From: Nitrospira sp. SG-bin1
GTDB taxonomy: Bacteria; Nitrospirota; Nitrospiria; Nitrospirales; Nitrospiraceae
Assembly (NCBI GenBank): GCA_002083365.1
Contig: LVWS01000022.1
Span: 62,001-126,000 of the forward strand
Direction of reading: 5' to 3'
Length of the DNA stretch: 64,000 nucleotides
Both the position numbers and the translations under genes were made by a program. Below are positions 53,842 to 62,587 of the stretch, piece after piece. The notes beneath the pieces were generated by a model that was not told the origin of the DNA, did no database searches, and saw only the letters and a program-made list of their open reading frames with translations. Numbering within the stretch: the first letter of the stretch is position 1; every line of letters starts with the position of its first letter.

Positions 53842-55128
53842 GTGTACGATCTGAAACATCTCCGCGATAACCTCGACCACATCCGTACCGCGCTCGGACG
53901 ACGCGGGAACGATGTCCCGTGGGCCGATATCCAGAAACTAAGTGAAGAACGTCGAACCGCCACCATGCAGGTCGAGCAGCTTCGCTCCGAACTCAATAAG
54001 GGCTCCGAAGAAGTGGCTCGGCTGCGCCGGGCCAAAGCACCGGCCGACGAAGCCATGGCGGCGATGAAACGGCTGGGGGATCGGATTAAGGACATTGAGG
54101 GAACCCTGCGAAAGGTCGAAGAAGCGCTCACGGATGTCGCCCTACGCATTCCCAATCTGCCCCATGCCTCGGTTCCGGTGGGGACGGATGCATCAGAAAA
54201 TGTGGAGGTCCGCCGTTGGGGAGCCATCCCGACTTTTTCGAATCCTCCTAAACCCCATTGGGAGGTCGGAGAGCACCTTGGCATCCTGGATTTCGATCGA
54301 GCCGCGAAGATCGCCGGAGCCAGGTTTTCCGTCATGACGGGGGCCGGCGCCGGGTTGGAACGAGCGCTGATCAACTACATGCTGGATCGGCACACCACCC
54401 AACATGGCTATCGAGAGGTCATTCCTCCCCTCATGGTCAATCGCGCAACGATGACCGGAACCGGTCAGCTTCCCAAGTTCGAAGACGATCTCTTTCGCCT
54501 GAAAGACGAAGACTACTTCCTCATTCCCACCGCCGAAGTGCCCGTGACGAACCTGCATCGTGAGGAAATCCTCAGTGGCGAGCGTTTGCCGCTGCGCTAT
54601 ACGGCCTACACGCCCTGCTTCAGACGAGAAGCCGGGTCCTATGGGAAGGACACGAGAGGTCTGATTCGGCTTCACCAATTCAACAAAGTCGAACTCGTGG
54701 CCTTCACGACACCAGATCATTCCTACGAAGAGCTTGAGCGCCTGACGGGGCATGCCGAGTCGATCTTGCAGGATTTGAATCTCCCCTACCGCGTCATTAC
54801 CCTCTGCACCGGTGATATGGGGTTTTCCGCGGCGAAGACGTATGACCTTGAGGTGTGGCTGCCGTCGCAGCAACAATACCGGGAGATTTCGTCTTGCAGC
54901 AATTTCGAATCGTTTCAGGCCAGACGAGCGAACATCAAGTATCGGCCGACCGGAGGAAAAAAAGACGTCAAGACCGACTTTGTCCATACCCTCAATGGCT
55001 CCGGTCTTGCCGTGGGACGAACCCTCGTGGCCATCTTGGAAAATTTCCAGCAGCCAGACGGTTCAGTTGAGATTCCTTCCGCCCTGCGGCCCTATATGGG
55101 AGGGATGGAACAAATACGGCAAGAATAG
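53842..55128 (+). CDS. serS: Seryl-tRNA synthetase
   Basis: Class II synthetase, 428 residues as usual. The N-terminal helical arm (about 30-110), motif 2 with FRREAGSYGKDTRG, and motif 3 GLAVGRTLVAILEN are all present. The true start is probably the GTG at 53842 (VYDLKHLRDN aligns with the usual MYDLKHLR), despite a weak ribosome binding site; the open frame to 53740 is not supported. Confidence 0.95.
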   Translation: MYDLKHLRDNLDHIRTALGRRGNDVPWADIQKLSEERRTATMQVEQLRSELNKGSEEVARLRRAKAPADEAMAAMKRLGDRIKDIEGTLRKVEEALTDVALRIPNLPHASVPVGTDASENVEVRRWGAIPTFSNPPKPHWEVGEHLGILDFDRAAKIAGARFSVMTGAGAGLERALINYMLDRHTTQHGYREVIPPLMVNRATMTGTGQLPKFEDDLFRLKDEDYFLIPTAEVPVTNLHREEILSGERLPLRYTAYTPCFRREAGSYGKDTRGLIRLHQFNKVELVAFTTPDHSYEELERLTGHAESILQDLNLPYRVITLCTGDMGFSAAKTYDLEVWLPSQQQYREISSCSNFESFQARRANIKYRPTGGKKDVKTDFVHTLNGSGLAVGRTLVAILENFQQPDGSVEIPSALRPYMGGMEQIRQE

Positions 55129-55311
55129 AATCCCACCCGTGGTATGATTTCTCGCGCTTATCCCTTAGCCGGGGGAGTCAGCCAAGGTATAAAAGGTATC
55201 CGACCCCGTAACTTCAACAACCTTCCACATACGGAATTACTCCCGCTCGCTTGCCGGTATCCGACAAAGCCGGATCTCCTTTGGACTCGCAATGAAACGC
55301 CGCAGCGTCCC

Positions 55312-55500
55312 TCAGTGTAGCTGCCGTGCGCGCAGGTACGCTTTCAGTTCCTCTGAGTAATACTGAACGATTTTTCGCTCTTCTGATGATAACGGCGTGT
55401 TGCCGACGAGAACCGGAGAACAAAGGATGGCTTCACAGGAATGGATGAACCCATGGATTTCTTTGCGTAACGGAGAAAATGGGCTGCTAGAAGCCGACAT
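55312..55500 (-). CDS. Small hypothetical protein, 62 aa
   Basis: Unknown function. A soluble, helical sequence with two cysteines and a C-terminal amphipathic helix (EERKIVQYYSEELKAYLRAR). The ATG is preceded by AAGGCGATGACC, an imperfect site. It may be a regulator or a partner of a neighbour, but nothing shows it. Confidence 0.5.
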   Translation of the reverse strand: MSASSSPFSPLRKEIHGFIHSCEAILCSPVLVGNTPLSSEERKIVQYYSEELKAYLRARQLH

Positions 55501-55627
55501 AGGTCATCGCCTTTCTCACAAGGTGTCGGCGGTTAGGCCCTCCGGAACCCGCCGATAATATTGTGGTCCGGTCTCTTGAAGCGAGACCGATCAATACCAC
55601 GGCACGGAATTCATCGGACGAGACACG

Positions 55628-55717
55628 TTAGGGCTGCTGACCTTTCTTGTAGACGAAGACAGCCGCAATCACCAACCCAAGAATCACTGCACCAAATGTC
55701 AGCCAGTTTGCATCCAT
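55628..55717 (-). CDS. 29-residue single-pass membrane peptide
   Basis: A 29-codon frame (MDANWLTFGAVILGLVIAAV then FVYKKGQQP) with an almost uninterrupted hydrophobic segment and a basic end, which predicts one membrane helix with the C-terminus inside. The start has GAAGGAGAC directly upstream, a near-perfect ribosome binding site. Such peptides often sit in small subunits of membrane complexes. It is too short for most gene finders. Confidence 0.6.
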   Translation of the reverse strand: MDANWLTFGAVILGLVIAAVFVYKKGQQP

Positions 55718-55874
55718 GATGTCTCCTTCCGTGTATCACTAAGTCCACCGAGTCACCAAACCACAGCTTTGCAGCCCCCAACCAGGCACTTCATCTTGCA
55801 ACCTTCGTATCGCCTGCCTCTCTACTATGCGATGAGCGGCGATGGCCGCGTTGGAATATCGATCTACCGGCTAA

Positions 55875-56276
55875 TCAATTGACCCGGTCTTGGCACGGTT
55901 CGGCCTGGTCACGAGTGGCAATCACCTCGTTTTCGGTGTGAACCGCATCCCGCTTGGATGGCAGCACTACTTGCAAGTCGTTCTTCACCCATCTGACGCC
56001 GCCAATCCCTTTGGCGAGATCCTCCACCGTCTGCTTTGCCTTGTCGGAATCCACTTGGCCTCGGATCATCACCACACCCTGTACACTTTCGACATTGATC
56101 TCTCTTCCCCTAACCCGAGCGTCGGTAAACAGAGTCGTCTTGGTCTTTGCCGTCAGCCAGGCATCATTGAGGGTGATCATCTCCTCGGCATTGCCGGGGC
56201 CGTTTGCCAATACGGTCAAGAATGACCCACCGATCACCACCGTCGCGCATAACATCAGAACTATCCGTGTCGTCAT
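55875..56276 (-). CDS. BON-domain periplasmic protein
   Basis: 133 residues with a signal peptide (to about residue 30) and one BON domain (about 38-110: DAWLTAKTKTTLF, then VESVQGVVMIRGQVDSDKAKQ and VRWVKNDLQV). BON proteins such as OsmY bind membranes and are usually stress-induced. No osmotic regulator is nearby. Confidence 0.85.
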   Translation of the reverse strand: MTTRIVLMLCATVVIGGSFLTVLANGPGNAEEMITLNDAWLTAKTKTTLFTDARVRGREINVESVQGVVMIRGQVDSDKAKQTVEDLAKGIGGVRWVKNDLQVVLPSKRDAVHTENEVIATRDQAEPCQDRVN

Positions 56277-57059
56277 TGTCGTCTCTCCATACCCGAATAG
56301 AACAATCCGATTGTCAGTGCGCTATCCATGAATGTATTCATTCTCAGAGATTCCTCACGACGTCCCCACAAGTGGAGCAGACCGGCGTCCTCTCCACCTC
56401 CCATCGGCAGACCTTGGCACCCAAGGCCTGCAGCCGTTCAGAGAACTCTCGCATCGGAGCGGCGGAGACTGAGGAATCGGTCACGCTGAGAAGAACCAGG
56501 AAGCGCAAGAGATGGGACAGTCACCGAAGCTTCATACGGGACATTATCACCCTGGGCGCAATGAGGCTCAGAGTCAAGCACTATAATGTAGGTCTGGGCG
56601 ATGCGGGGCGTTCCTTTTACCGCATTCATCCAATGCCGGGTCATCGTAAGAATCGCCAAACGCCCACTGAACGTACCCTTAATAGCGCTTGACTCCGGTA
56701 GCGAATGCGATCAGGGTGATCCTATGTGTTGTGAGCCCGTCAGCTGTCCAGGCTAGCGCGCATTCCGTCCAACACCGGCGCGTCTGATTCCTCGGTCCTC
56801 CGCCGTTTCCTCGAAGATCGAGTGTCCTTCAGTTCAACGAGGCAGTGATTTTGAATTCTGAGGGTTGGTGTCCTTGGCGTCTGGGTGCACCACGGCCACT
56901 GAACAGGGGCTCACGGCGTGCCTGCCGGAATCCGGAACGAACCGATGATGTCGTCGCGTTGTTCAAGAGAGACCGGCTTGTCGGTGAAAAGACGGTGGCT
57001 GAAGCATCGCCCTCATGGAAATGGATGGTACAACGGTGCGCACACAGGAGGATCCAACA
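56277..57059. other. Stretch with no convincing gene
   Basis: About 780 bases between the BON gene and the A-type carrier. A minus-strand frame at about 56335-56510 would encode a 54-residue peptide with a hydrophobic start and a C-terminal CSTCG motif, but it has no good start or ribosome binding site. Other open frames here have no coding look. It may contain remnants of decayed genes. Confidence 0.4.
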
Positions 57060-57380
57060 ATGATTACAATCACCAGAAAGGCCGAAGAGAAGATTCACGA
57101 ACTGATGCAAGAGGACAAGGAGACCGTCGGTCTACGAGTGTATGTCAAAGGCGGTGGGTGCCATGGCTATCAATATGGGATGTCGCTGGAGTCCTCGATG
57201 CAGGAGGATGACACAATCGTTGAACAGGGTGTCGTCAAGGTCATCATGGATTCGCAAAGCGCTCCGTTGCTGGTCGGGACGGAAGTTGATTATGTGGACC
57301 GGACAGAGGGTTCGGGTTTTGTGATGAAGAATCCGACCGCCAAGACGACGTGCGGATGCGGCAGTTCGTTCAGCGCGTGA
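57060..57380 (+). CDS. A-type iron-sulfur cluster carrier (IscA/ErpA family)
   Basis: 106-residue Fe-S scaffold or carrier. The three conserved cysteines are present: one in GGGCHGYQYG near residue 38 and CGC at the C-terminus (TTCGCGSSF). AGGAGG lies nine bases before the ATG at 57060, so the longer open frame is not used. A 36-residue membrane peptide gene follows 28 bases later. No isc or suf genes adjoin; Mrp and LipA at the left of the window are possible clients. Confidence 0.93.
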   Translation: MITITRKAEEKIHELMQEDKETVGLRVYVKGGGCHGYQYGMSLESSMQEDDTIVEQGVVKVIMDSQSAPLLVGTEVDYVDRTEGSGFVMKNPTAKTTCGCGSSFSA

Positions 57381-57408
57381 CCGAGCCGATCAACACGGGA
57401 AGGAACTC

Positions 57409-57519
57409 ATGAACAAGTGGCGTGATTTTCGGCGCGAGATGACAACGGAGCTTTTGCTGCTCGCGTACGTAATAGCGTGGGGGATTGCGCTGCTAGTGAC
57501 TCACTTGCTGACGAATTAA
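57409..57519 (+). CDS. 36-residue single-pass membrane peptide
   Basis: MNKWRDFRREMT followed by a 20-residue hydrophobic helix and a short polar end. A basic, aromatic N-terminus and the helix predict N-in topology. GGGAAGGAA lies five to nine bases before the ATG. It follows the A-type carrier gene by 28 bases and is likely cotranscribed with it. Unknown function; two more peptides of this kind occur at 55628 and 62483. Confidence 0.6.
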   Translation: MNKWRDFRREMTTELLLLAYVIAWGIALLVTHLLTN

Positions 57520-57863
57520 CAGGGCGTCATGCGTCACTACTTTTCGCTGATCCGCTGTGCTCAGTACGGCCCGGGGTGGGGCCGGTGTTTCCCCTTTGTT
57601 TTGTCGACATGGAACCATCCTCTCCTTGGGTGACGCCGGTTCCGGTGGATTGAGTAGAATCCAAACTCCAAACCGGTCCTGCTGTTGAAAGACCAAGCGC
57701 ACCCATTTGGGCTTTGCACCACCAGGAAAAATGAACGTGCTCGCAGGCGCGTCCACATCCGAACTTGGCTCTCCCGCACACTATGCGCTTTCCTAGTATC
57801 ACATTCACGGGACCTGTATTACCTTAATGACGGTCGTCATGCAGCATAGAGGAAACACTGCTT

Positions 57864-58064
57864 GTGTGGCTTCTCGTGATCGTCTTGCTGCTGCCTATCG
57901 CTGATACCGAACAGGTGATATTGAAAAGCTTTGCGACCTATGAGGAGTGTCAACCGGAGGGAGATCGTGTTCGATTGGAAATGGCGGAGAACTATCCTTC
58001 CGATGTCTTTCGCATCATGTGCGCATTTCGAGCCTCCCCCAAGGTATTGGCACACCAACGGTAG
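57864..58064 (+). CDS. Small secreted or membrane protein, 66 aa
   Basis: Unknown function. GTG start with AGAGGA about ten bases upstream. A hydrophobic leader (WLLVIVLLLP) is followed by an acidic segment with two cysteines (EECQPEGDR and RIMCAFRA), which may pair in the periplasm. The genome type seems to have more than one such small protein, judged by general look only. Confidence 0.5.
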   Translation: MWLLVIVLLLPIADTEQVILKSFATYEECQPEGDRVRLEMAENYPSDVFRIMCAFRASPKVLAHQR

Positions 58065-58799
58065 ATAGATTCCTTGCACCTCGCACGACGAGGTTTGATC
58101 TACCGTCCCACCTGCTGCGCCGGACAAACCATCCTAGTTTGCCTACTCCTTCACAGTCGGGTGTGACATCGAAGGGAGCGGTTGATCGTCCGCGTCGGTC
58201 TTGGAAACGGTCGAAACCGCACTGTGAAACGCCTCAGCATCTCCTCATACCCCATCTCTATACCAGTGAGCATGGCAAAGATTGGTTCTCGGTGAAATAA
58301 GACGACGAACTTCCGCTAGGGTCTTGCTGTTCGAGGGAACTTTACTTTGTGAATCGAGGTGACCTGGTTCTTGATACTGGGGGCTCATGAGTGGTCACAC
58401 CCTCGCGGCTAAGCCACGGTATACGGCTGGTATCGGGCAGTTGGTGATCGGTGTTCTTGTCGGACCCGCTGAAGCGGACTAACTTCTTGTGGTCTTTCCT
58501 TGTGCCACTAGGACCGAGACGAGGCTTGAGATGTTTCTTTGACTGCATGCTTTCATTGTACCAGGGAAACGCGTCGCCGGGCGAAGTGCATTACCCTCGA
58601 TCTTCCACTGTTTGCGTCGCTACGAAACGACATCGTGCCTGAAAGCCGATATCCTAGGGGACTTACTGGTTTTTGCGATACAGGCTTAGAGATAGCATTT
58701 TCTTTATTAGGAACCCTATCGTAAAGAGTGGAGTACTCCGTTGACTGCCTGGAGTCACATCGAAAGACCTCACTCAAACCTATGAAGCAGGAGGGATTT
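58065..58799. other. Stretch with no convincing gene
   Basis: About 735 bases. Short frames exist on both strands at 58342-58642 (for example a basic 68-residue frame on the minus strand), but none has a ribosome binding site or a recognisable domain. No terminator or tRNA was seen. Confidence 0.4.
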
Positions 58800-59213
58800 A
58801 TGATGACTTCACAAGGTGTTCCAGTGTCGACAGGCGGAACTGTATTGTTTCTTGGGCTCTTCACCATGATCCTGATGAGCGATGTGGCCTTTGCAACAAG
58901 CGGAATGAAAAGAGCTCTATGTGAAATACCGCCCGGGCAAAATGCTCTGCGGGCCGAACAAGATCACGAGAGGGGCACCCTTATCATTTCCGGTGAGCTG
59001 ATCAGCACGGACGGCGATTATTATGTCGTAAAGGAGGAAAGTGGGAAAGAAGTGAGCTTGCTTACCGACAAGAGGACGGACAAGCCGGTCATTGAGAAAG
59101 GAGACCGCATTACGGCCTATGTCGACGATGACAATTATGCCCTGTGGATTCGATCCAACGACAGTACGGATCGCCGAAGTGAGCATGGTTCGGTGGACTG
59201 CAACCCGGGTTGA
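58800..59213 (+). CDS. Secreted hypothetical protein, 137 aa
   Basis: Unknown function. Signal peptide (TVLFLGLFTMILM core, cleavage near VAFA), then a beta-rich domain (about 55-125) with GTLIISGELISTDGDYYVVKEESGKEVSLLTD, a pattern found in small OB- or SH3-like periplasmic domains. The gene at 61446 on the other strand has a similar plan (GKVVNVVNRDV... and VGDKVIVKYD). AGGAGG precedes the ATG at 58800. Its last codons are part of a repeat that recurs at 62701. Confidence 0.7.
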   Translation: MMTSQGVPVSTGGTVLFLGLFTMILMSDVAFATSGMKRALCEIPPGQNALRAEQDHERGTLIISGELISTDGDYYVVKEESGKEVSLLTDKRTDKPVIEKGDRITAYVDDDNYALWIRSNDSTDRRSEHGSVDCNPG

Positions 59214-59232
59214 ACCGGACCATCGGCAGCAT
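59172..59232. repeat. Repeat copy A, covers the 3' end of the secreted protein gene
   Basis: About 57 bases beginning CGCCGAAGTGAGCATGG and ending ACCGGACCATCGGCA match the segment at 62701-62757 with around six differences. This copy contains the gene's last codons (SEHGSVDCNPG) and the stop. Confidence 0.8.
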
Positions 59233-59358
59233 AAACGGCGGCAAGAACGTCGCCTATGGCGTGACCGTACACTACCGCCATTTACCGTCTTGTACCGTGG
59301 TTTCCCGCTTAATCTCTCCGAATTCCCTACCATTCAATTAGGTGGACAGTTTAGTGGG

Positions 59359-60102
59359 TTAAGATGGCTGCCTATGGCTTTTCGAAAGATGCCCCAAGGC
59401 GTCGACATACTCCTCCACCGCTTCTTTCGCCAAGCTGTAGCAGCGGCACGCCTCCCGTTCGAGCCCCTCCTGATCCAGGATGATGACGATGTTTCGCCCT
59501 ACATCCACGATCCCTTGTTTCTTGAAGTCCATCAGCCACTCTTTCACAATCGCGGAATCCACACCCACTTGAAGAGCAAGGAAGTCACTTGAGAACGGAA
59601 ACGATTCAATCCCCGTTCGTTGCCAATGGGCTTTGAGCCAACGGGCCAGACGTTGCGCGGGAGAATGGAATTGACTGCATCCCACGGAAATGACGGCAAG
59701 GCTCATGATCAGCAAGTTATATCGGGCAAGCGCCGCGTGCAGATAGGGCAGACTTGGAAGTCTGTCCATCACTTCAGCTGCAGCGAGGCGTACGGCCCTG
59801 CCCGGGATTTGAACCATGGCCAAACAGGGTGAGCGGTTGTCGCCCAACAGGATGGACGCTCCGCTACAGCCTTCTCTTCCGCTCACGGTCACTTCGACGA
59901 TGTGTTCCTGGTCCTGCGCATTGGTCAAGCTGATGGCGGAATCGATAGGAAAGTGAAAAAACTGAATGGGGCGACCGGCTTCTTCGATCCCGTCGCCGAG
60001 GTGTAATTCGATGATGTCGCAAGAGGGGACAATCGACCGGCGCTCCGCTAGCGGGAGACCTCGCAGCATGCTGTTGTTCTCAAACAGGTCGTCGAGCGCC
60101 AT
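59359..60102 (-). CDS. Crp/Fnr-family transcriptional regulator
   Basis: 247 residues with an N-terminal cyclic-nucleotide-binding-like beta roll and a C-terminal winged helix (about 170-235; FLALQVGVDSAIVKEWLMDF is the recognition region). There is no cysteine cluster of the Fnr type and the cNMP-binding arginine is not obvious, so the effector is unknown. The ATG at 60102 has GATGAGGGT upstream; the frame is open for 27 more codons. It is divergent from the toxin-antitoxin pair. It could regulate nearby genes or the NirK region. Confidence 0.85.
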   Translation of the reverse strand: MALDDLFENNSMLRGLPLAERRSIVPSCDIIELHLGDGIEEAGRPIQFFHFPIDSAISLTNAQDQEHIVEVTVSGREGCSGASILLGDNRSPCLAMVQIPGRAVRLAAAEVMDRLPSLPYLHAALARYNLLIMSLAVISVGCSQFHSPAQRLARWLKAHWQRTGIESFPFSSDFLALQVGVDSAIVKEWLMDFKKQGIVDVGRNIVIILDQEGLEREACRCYSLAKEAVEEYVDALGHLSKSHRQPS

Positions 60103-60408
60103 ACCCTCATCGTAGCCATTGAGAGAGCTATCGCAATAGGAGAACCCCTTGGAATGAATTTGCATGCGGAAGTCAGCCCTCATAGTTTCAACCTATCTTT
60201 CCCACGGTCCCCCTCTCACCGGCCGATCACGCCCAAACCGACCCACCCGTGGCGCAAACGGTGGCAGGATCGAGAACAACACCCAGCAGCGGCAGGACCA
60301 TACAGGCGGACATTTCTAAATTGGGTTGATCCATGCGCAACGGTCCTTGACTTGATTGCAGGGAGACACTACGATGTAACCACACTTGCGACCACAAGGG
60401 AGACACTC
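60103..60408. other. Divergent intergenic region
   Basis: About 300 bases between the Crp-family gene and the antitoxin. It should carry promoters for both but none stands out. A frame open from 60154 into the antitoxin has no ribosome binding site. Confidence 0.4.
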
Positions 60409-60684
60409 GTGAGATTCACCAACGTGCGAGGGCTGAAGACCAAGACGTCCGAAATGCTGAGGACCGTCGAACGAGGGAACACCGTCCTCGTCACCACCCA
60501 TGGGCGCCCGACCGCCATGTTGGTTCCCGTGACGGAAGACGACATCGAGGATGCCTTATTGGCCTATAGCGCAAAGTTGCGGAAGAAGATCGAAGAAGGA
60601 TTAAAAGACATCCGCGCGGGCCGATCCATGTCCCTATCCGACTACAAAGCTACGCGGAAGAGAAAGAAAGTCCGTACCGCGTGA
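60409..60684 (+). CDS. Phd/YefM-family antitoxin
   Basis: 91 residues with the opening FTNVRGLKTKTSEML then VLVTTHGRPTAMLVPV, the usual Phd/YefM DNA-binding and dimerisation pattern, and a basic C-terminal tail that would neutralise the toxin. GTG start with AAGGGAG six bases upstream. The toxin starts inside its stop (GTGA overlap at 60681). Autoregulation of its own promoter is the rule for the family. Confidence 0.88.
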   Translation: MRFTNVRGLKTKTSEMLRTVERGNTVLVTTHGRPTAMLVPVTEDDIEDALLAYSAKLRKKIEEGLKDIRAGRSMSLSDYKATRKRKKVRTA

Positions 60685-60947
60685 CCTGCCGGGTGTTTCT
60701 GTCCGAGAAGGCACAATGCGATCTGGATGCCTTCTCCGACAAGATCACCAATCAAATTCTCGCCGACTGTGCCCGCCTCGCCGACAATCCCATTCCCGAC
60801 GGCAAACGGATCAAAAAGTTGCAGGGCTTTAAAACACCGTTGTATCGATTGCGAGCAGGTGATTATCGGGTGGTCTTTACGCGATCCGGGGCCCGCATCG
60901 ACATCGTGCGCGTGCTCAGCAAACCGGATTTTCAGAAGGCTTACTGA
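60681..60947 (+). CDS. RelE/ParE-family toxin
   Basis: 88 residues: helix-rich start, then the RelE fold with a core GDYRVVFTR and late RIDIVRVLSK. It overlaps the antitoxin by four bases, so they are translated together. RelE-type toxins cut mRNA at the ribosome and ParE-type ones inhibit gyrase; which applies here is unclear, though YRLRAGDYRVVF favours the RelE side. Confidence 0.88.
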   Translation: MTCRVFLSEKAQCDLDAFSDKITNQILADCARLADNPIPDGKRIKKLQGFKTPLYRLRAGDYRVVFTRSGARIDIVRVLSKPDFQKAY

Positions 60948-61123
60948 GTGGCTAACCACGCAGTAGCGTTATGTGGGCAGACCAGGGATAATGAACGATA
61001 CACGAGCTATTCCGCGATGATCGGCCCATTTCCATTGTGCGCGACCGGTCCGTGAATCAAGCCGGCATCGACGCGATAAAACGCTCTGAGCAGGCCTCTC
61101 AAGACGAACTCGTCACGGAATCC

Positions 61124-61306
61124 CTACTTCTCGTCCCGGATCGCCGCCTTTACTTTGGCCTGGAGCTCCGGGGTGACCTCTCGGATCCCGTGTTGTTTCG
61201 CGTGTTCCGCCGCATTCTTCAGCACCTCTTCCTCGGTTTGGCCCCGTACAACGTGCTTGCATCCGGATGACGGATCAACCTTGGCGCACTCAACGATTTT
61301 TCCCAT
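61124..61306 (-). CDS. DUF1059 small protein
   Basis: 60-residue protein: KIVECAKVDPSSGCKHVVRGQTEEEVLKN then a helix HAKQHGIREVTPEL. The two cysteines and the overall plan are those of DUF1059. Function unknown. Preceded by an AGGAGA (before the ATG at 61306). Confidence 0.82.
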   Translation of the reverse strand: MGKIVECAKVDPSSGCKHVVRGQTEEEVLKNAAEHAKQHGIREVTPELQAKVKAAIRDEK

Positions 61307-61445
61307 GGTCGTCTCTCCTTGGTAAGCCGGCTATAGAGACCGTGCGTGCTGTCATGCGAAACCCTGTACTCAGTTCAATCCGGGCAACTTCGAGCCACTC
61401 TGCGATGGACAACATCAGGGTCAGGGGACATGAGACTCGATGGTC

Positions 61446-61808
61446 TTACTTGCTCGCCGGTTTGTCCGATACAAAACTTAGGGCATGCTTACTGTGCTCG
61501 TCGTACTTCACGATCACCTTATCGCCAACGGCAGGATCCTTATCCGTCGCCTTCCTAGCGGTCGTCTTGTCGAGATGGAGAGGAACCACTTCACCGGTTT
61601 GCTCGTTCTCGACTGACACATCCCATTGGTGCGCAGCCACATCGCGGTTCACCACGTTGACGACCTTACCGTGGATCGTTCGTCCCGGTTGTTGTACGTC
61701 GGGTTTGTCATAGATCTCCCGCTCTGCCGATAAGGCCACGGTGGCCAGAACCACACCAAACGTCACAGTGAGAAAACTCACGCCGACCGTCGTGAATGAC
61801 CCGTGCAT
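61446..61808 (-). CDS. Secreted hypothetical protein, 120 aa
   Basis: Unknown function. Signal peptide (VSFLTVTFGVVLATVALSA), then a small beta domain with HGKVVNVVNRDV, VPLHLDKTTA and VGDKVIVKYDEHSK. Similar in plan to the secreted protein at 58800. The ATG at 61808 has GGGAGGTG upstream; the longer frame up to 62018 is not needed. Confidence 0.75.
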   Translation of the reverse strand: MHGSFTTVGVSFLTVTFGVVLATVALSAEREIYDKPDVQQPGRTIHGKVVNVVNRDVAAHQWDVSVENEQTGEVVPLHLDKTTARKATDKDPAVGDKVIVKYDEHSKHALSFVSDKPASK

Positions 61809-62282
61809 GCGACACCTCCCTTGCTGGGAACCGGACATCTTTTCCCGAAGCATAGCCCGGTCTAGGGAAAGACCGAAGCTGGAATAATCCCTGGTGTCAC
61901 CTGTCGGAATGAGGCCGCCACGCGCGTTGCTCAAGTCCTTAAGACTTAGGCAGTCCCTCTTTCCTTCAATCATAGAGACCAGCTTGTTCTGGTGCTCTTG
62001 CGAACACGCTAATAACACAAAACACCTGCCCTTAACTCCCCGACTATGATCGGCGGCCCCCCTCTTAGTGCTTTGTATCGCTAAACCGCAAGCAAGGAAC
62101 CGCCCTAAAGTTCCGAAGCATGCATATCTACGATCTATACGTGTATATGCGCAAGGGACGCTCCCAGTGCAGGTTTATATACCAGTCCCATATGGTGAGC
62201 CCCATAGCCTATAGCCTCCTACATAGACACCCGCCTCCTGATGTCGATGAGGGGTTACTTGCGCAGAACGAGGGTCAATTTC
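61809..62282. other. Stretch with no convincing gene
   Basis: About 470 bases holding promoters for the gene on the minus strand. A segment at about 62120-62230 is AT-rich and has palindromic words (TATACGTGTATA, ATAGCCTATAGCC), possibly regulatory. No RNA gene recognised. Confidence 0.35.
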
Positions 62283-62477
62283 ATGACGTTACATGACGAA
62301 ATCCAGGTATCCGTGATCGCCTGTGAGGTCATACTTGATCGCGGCATGAATACGGACGAACTCAATCACCACCTCGAAACACGGGCCCCTTCGGTACTAT
62401 CGCTTCGAGGTGACGGAACAAATTCCGCAGTCGTGTCCCAGATCGACACTAGCGGCATAAGAGGATATAAGGAGTGA
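62283..62477 (+). CDS. Possible small protein, 64 aa
   Basis: Weak call. A frame from ATG 62283 with GAGGG nine bases upstream encodes a soluble peptide (LHDEIQVSVIACEVILDRGM...). No recognisable domain. Its stop is six bases before the strong start of the 34-residue peptide, which is its main support. Confidence 0.3.
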   Translation: MTLHDEIQVSVIACEVILDRGMNTDELNHHLETRAPSVLSLRGDGTNSAVVSQIDTSGIRGYKE

Positions 62478-62482
62478 CTGCT

Positions 62483-62587
62483 ATGATGCCATGGATCATC
62501 GAACCGTTTTTGGTGGGGGCCATTATAGGACTCATGTACATAGTGGTATCGAAATGGCGAAAGAAATGGCGGAAGTGGACTGAGTGA
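62483..62587 (+). CDS. 34-residue single-pass membrane peptide
   Basis: MMPWIIEPFLVGAIIGLMYI then VVSKWRKKWRKWTE: one hydrophobic helix and a basic Trp-rich tail of repeated (W-x-K/R) words. AAGGAG lies eight bases before the ATG. The tail would bind acidic phospholipids or nucleic acid. Same type as the peptides at 55628 and 57409, but the three do not align. Confidence 0.6.
   Translation: MMPWIIEPFLVGAIIGLMYIVVSKWRKKWRKWTE

Noticed and set aside
55130..55311. tRNA or attachment site after serS
   Set aside because: No cloverleaf with a GTTCRA loop and matching acceptor stem can be drawn.
56438..56659. 73-codon minus-strand frame in the gap before the A-type carrier
   Set aside because: No ribosome binding site, no domain, and a better looking but also unsupported frame overlaps it.
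58342..58642. Overlapping short frames on both strands
   Set aside because: Neither has a start signal or a recognisable pattern; listed as an empty stretch.
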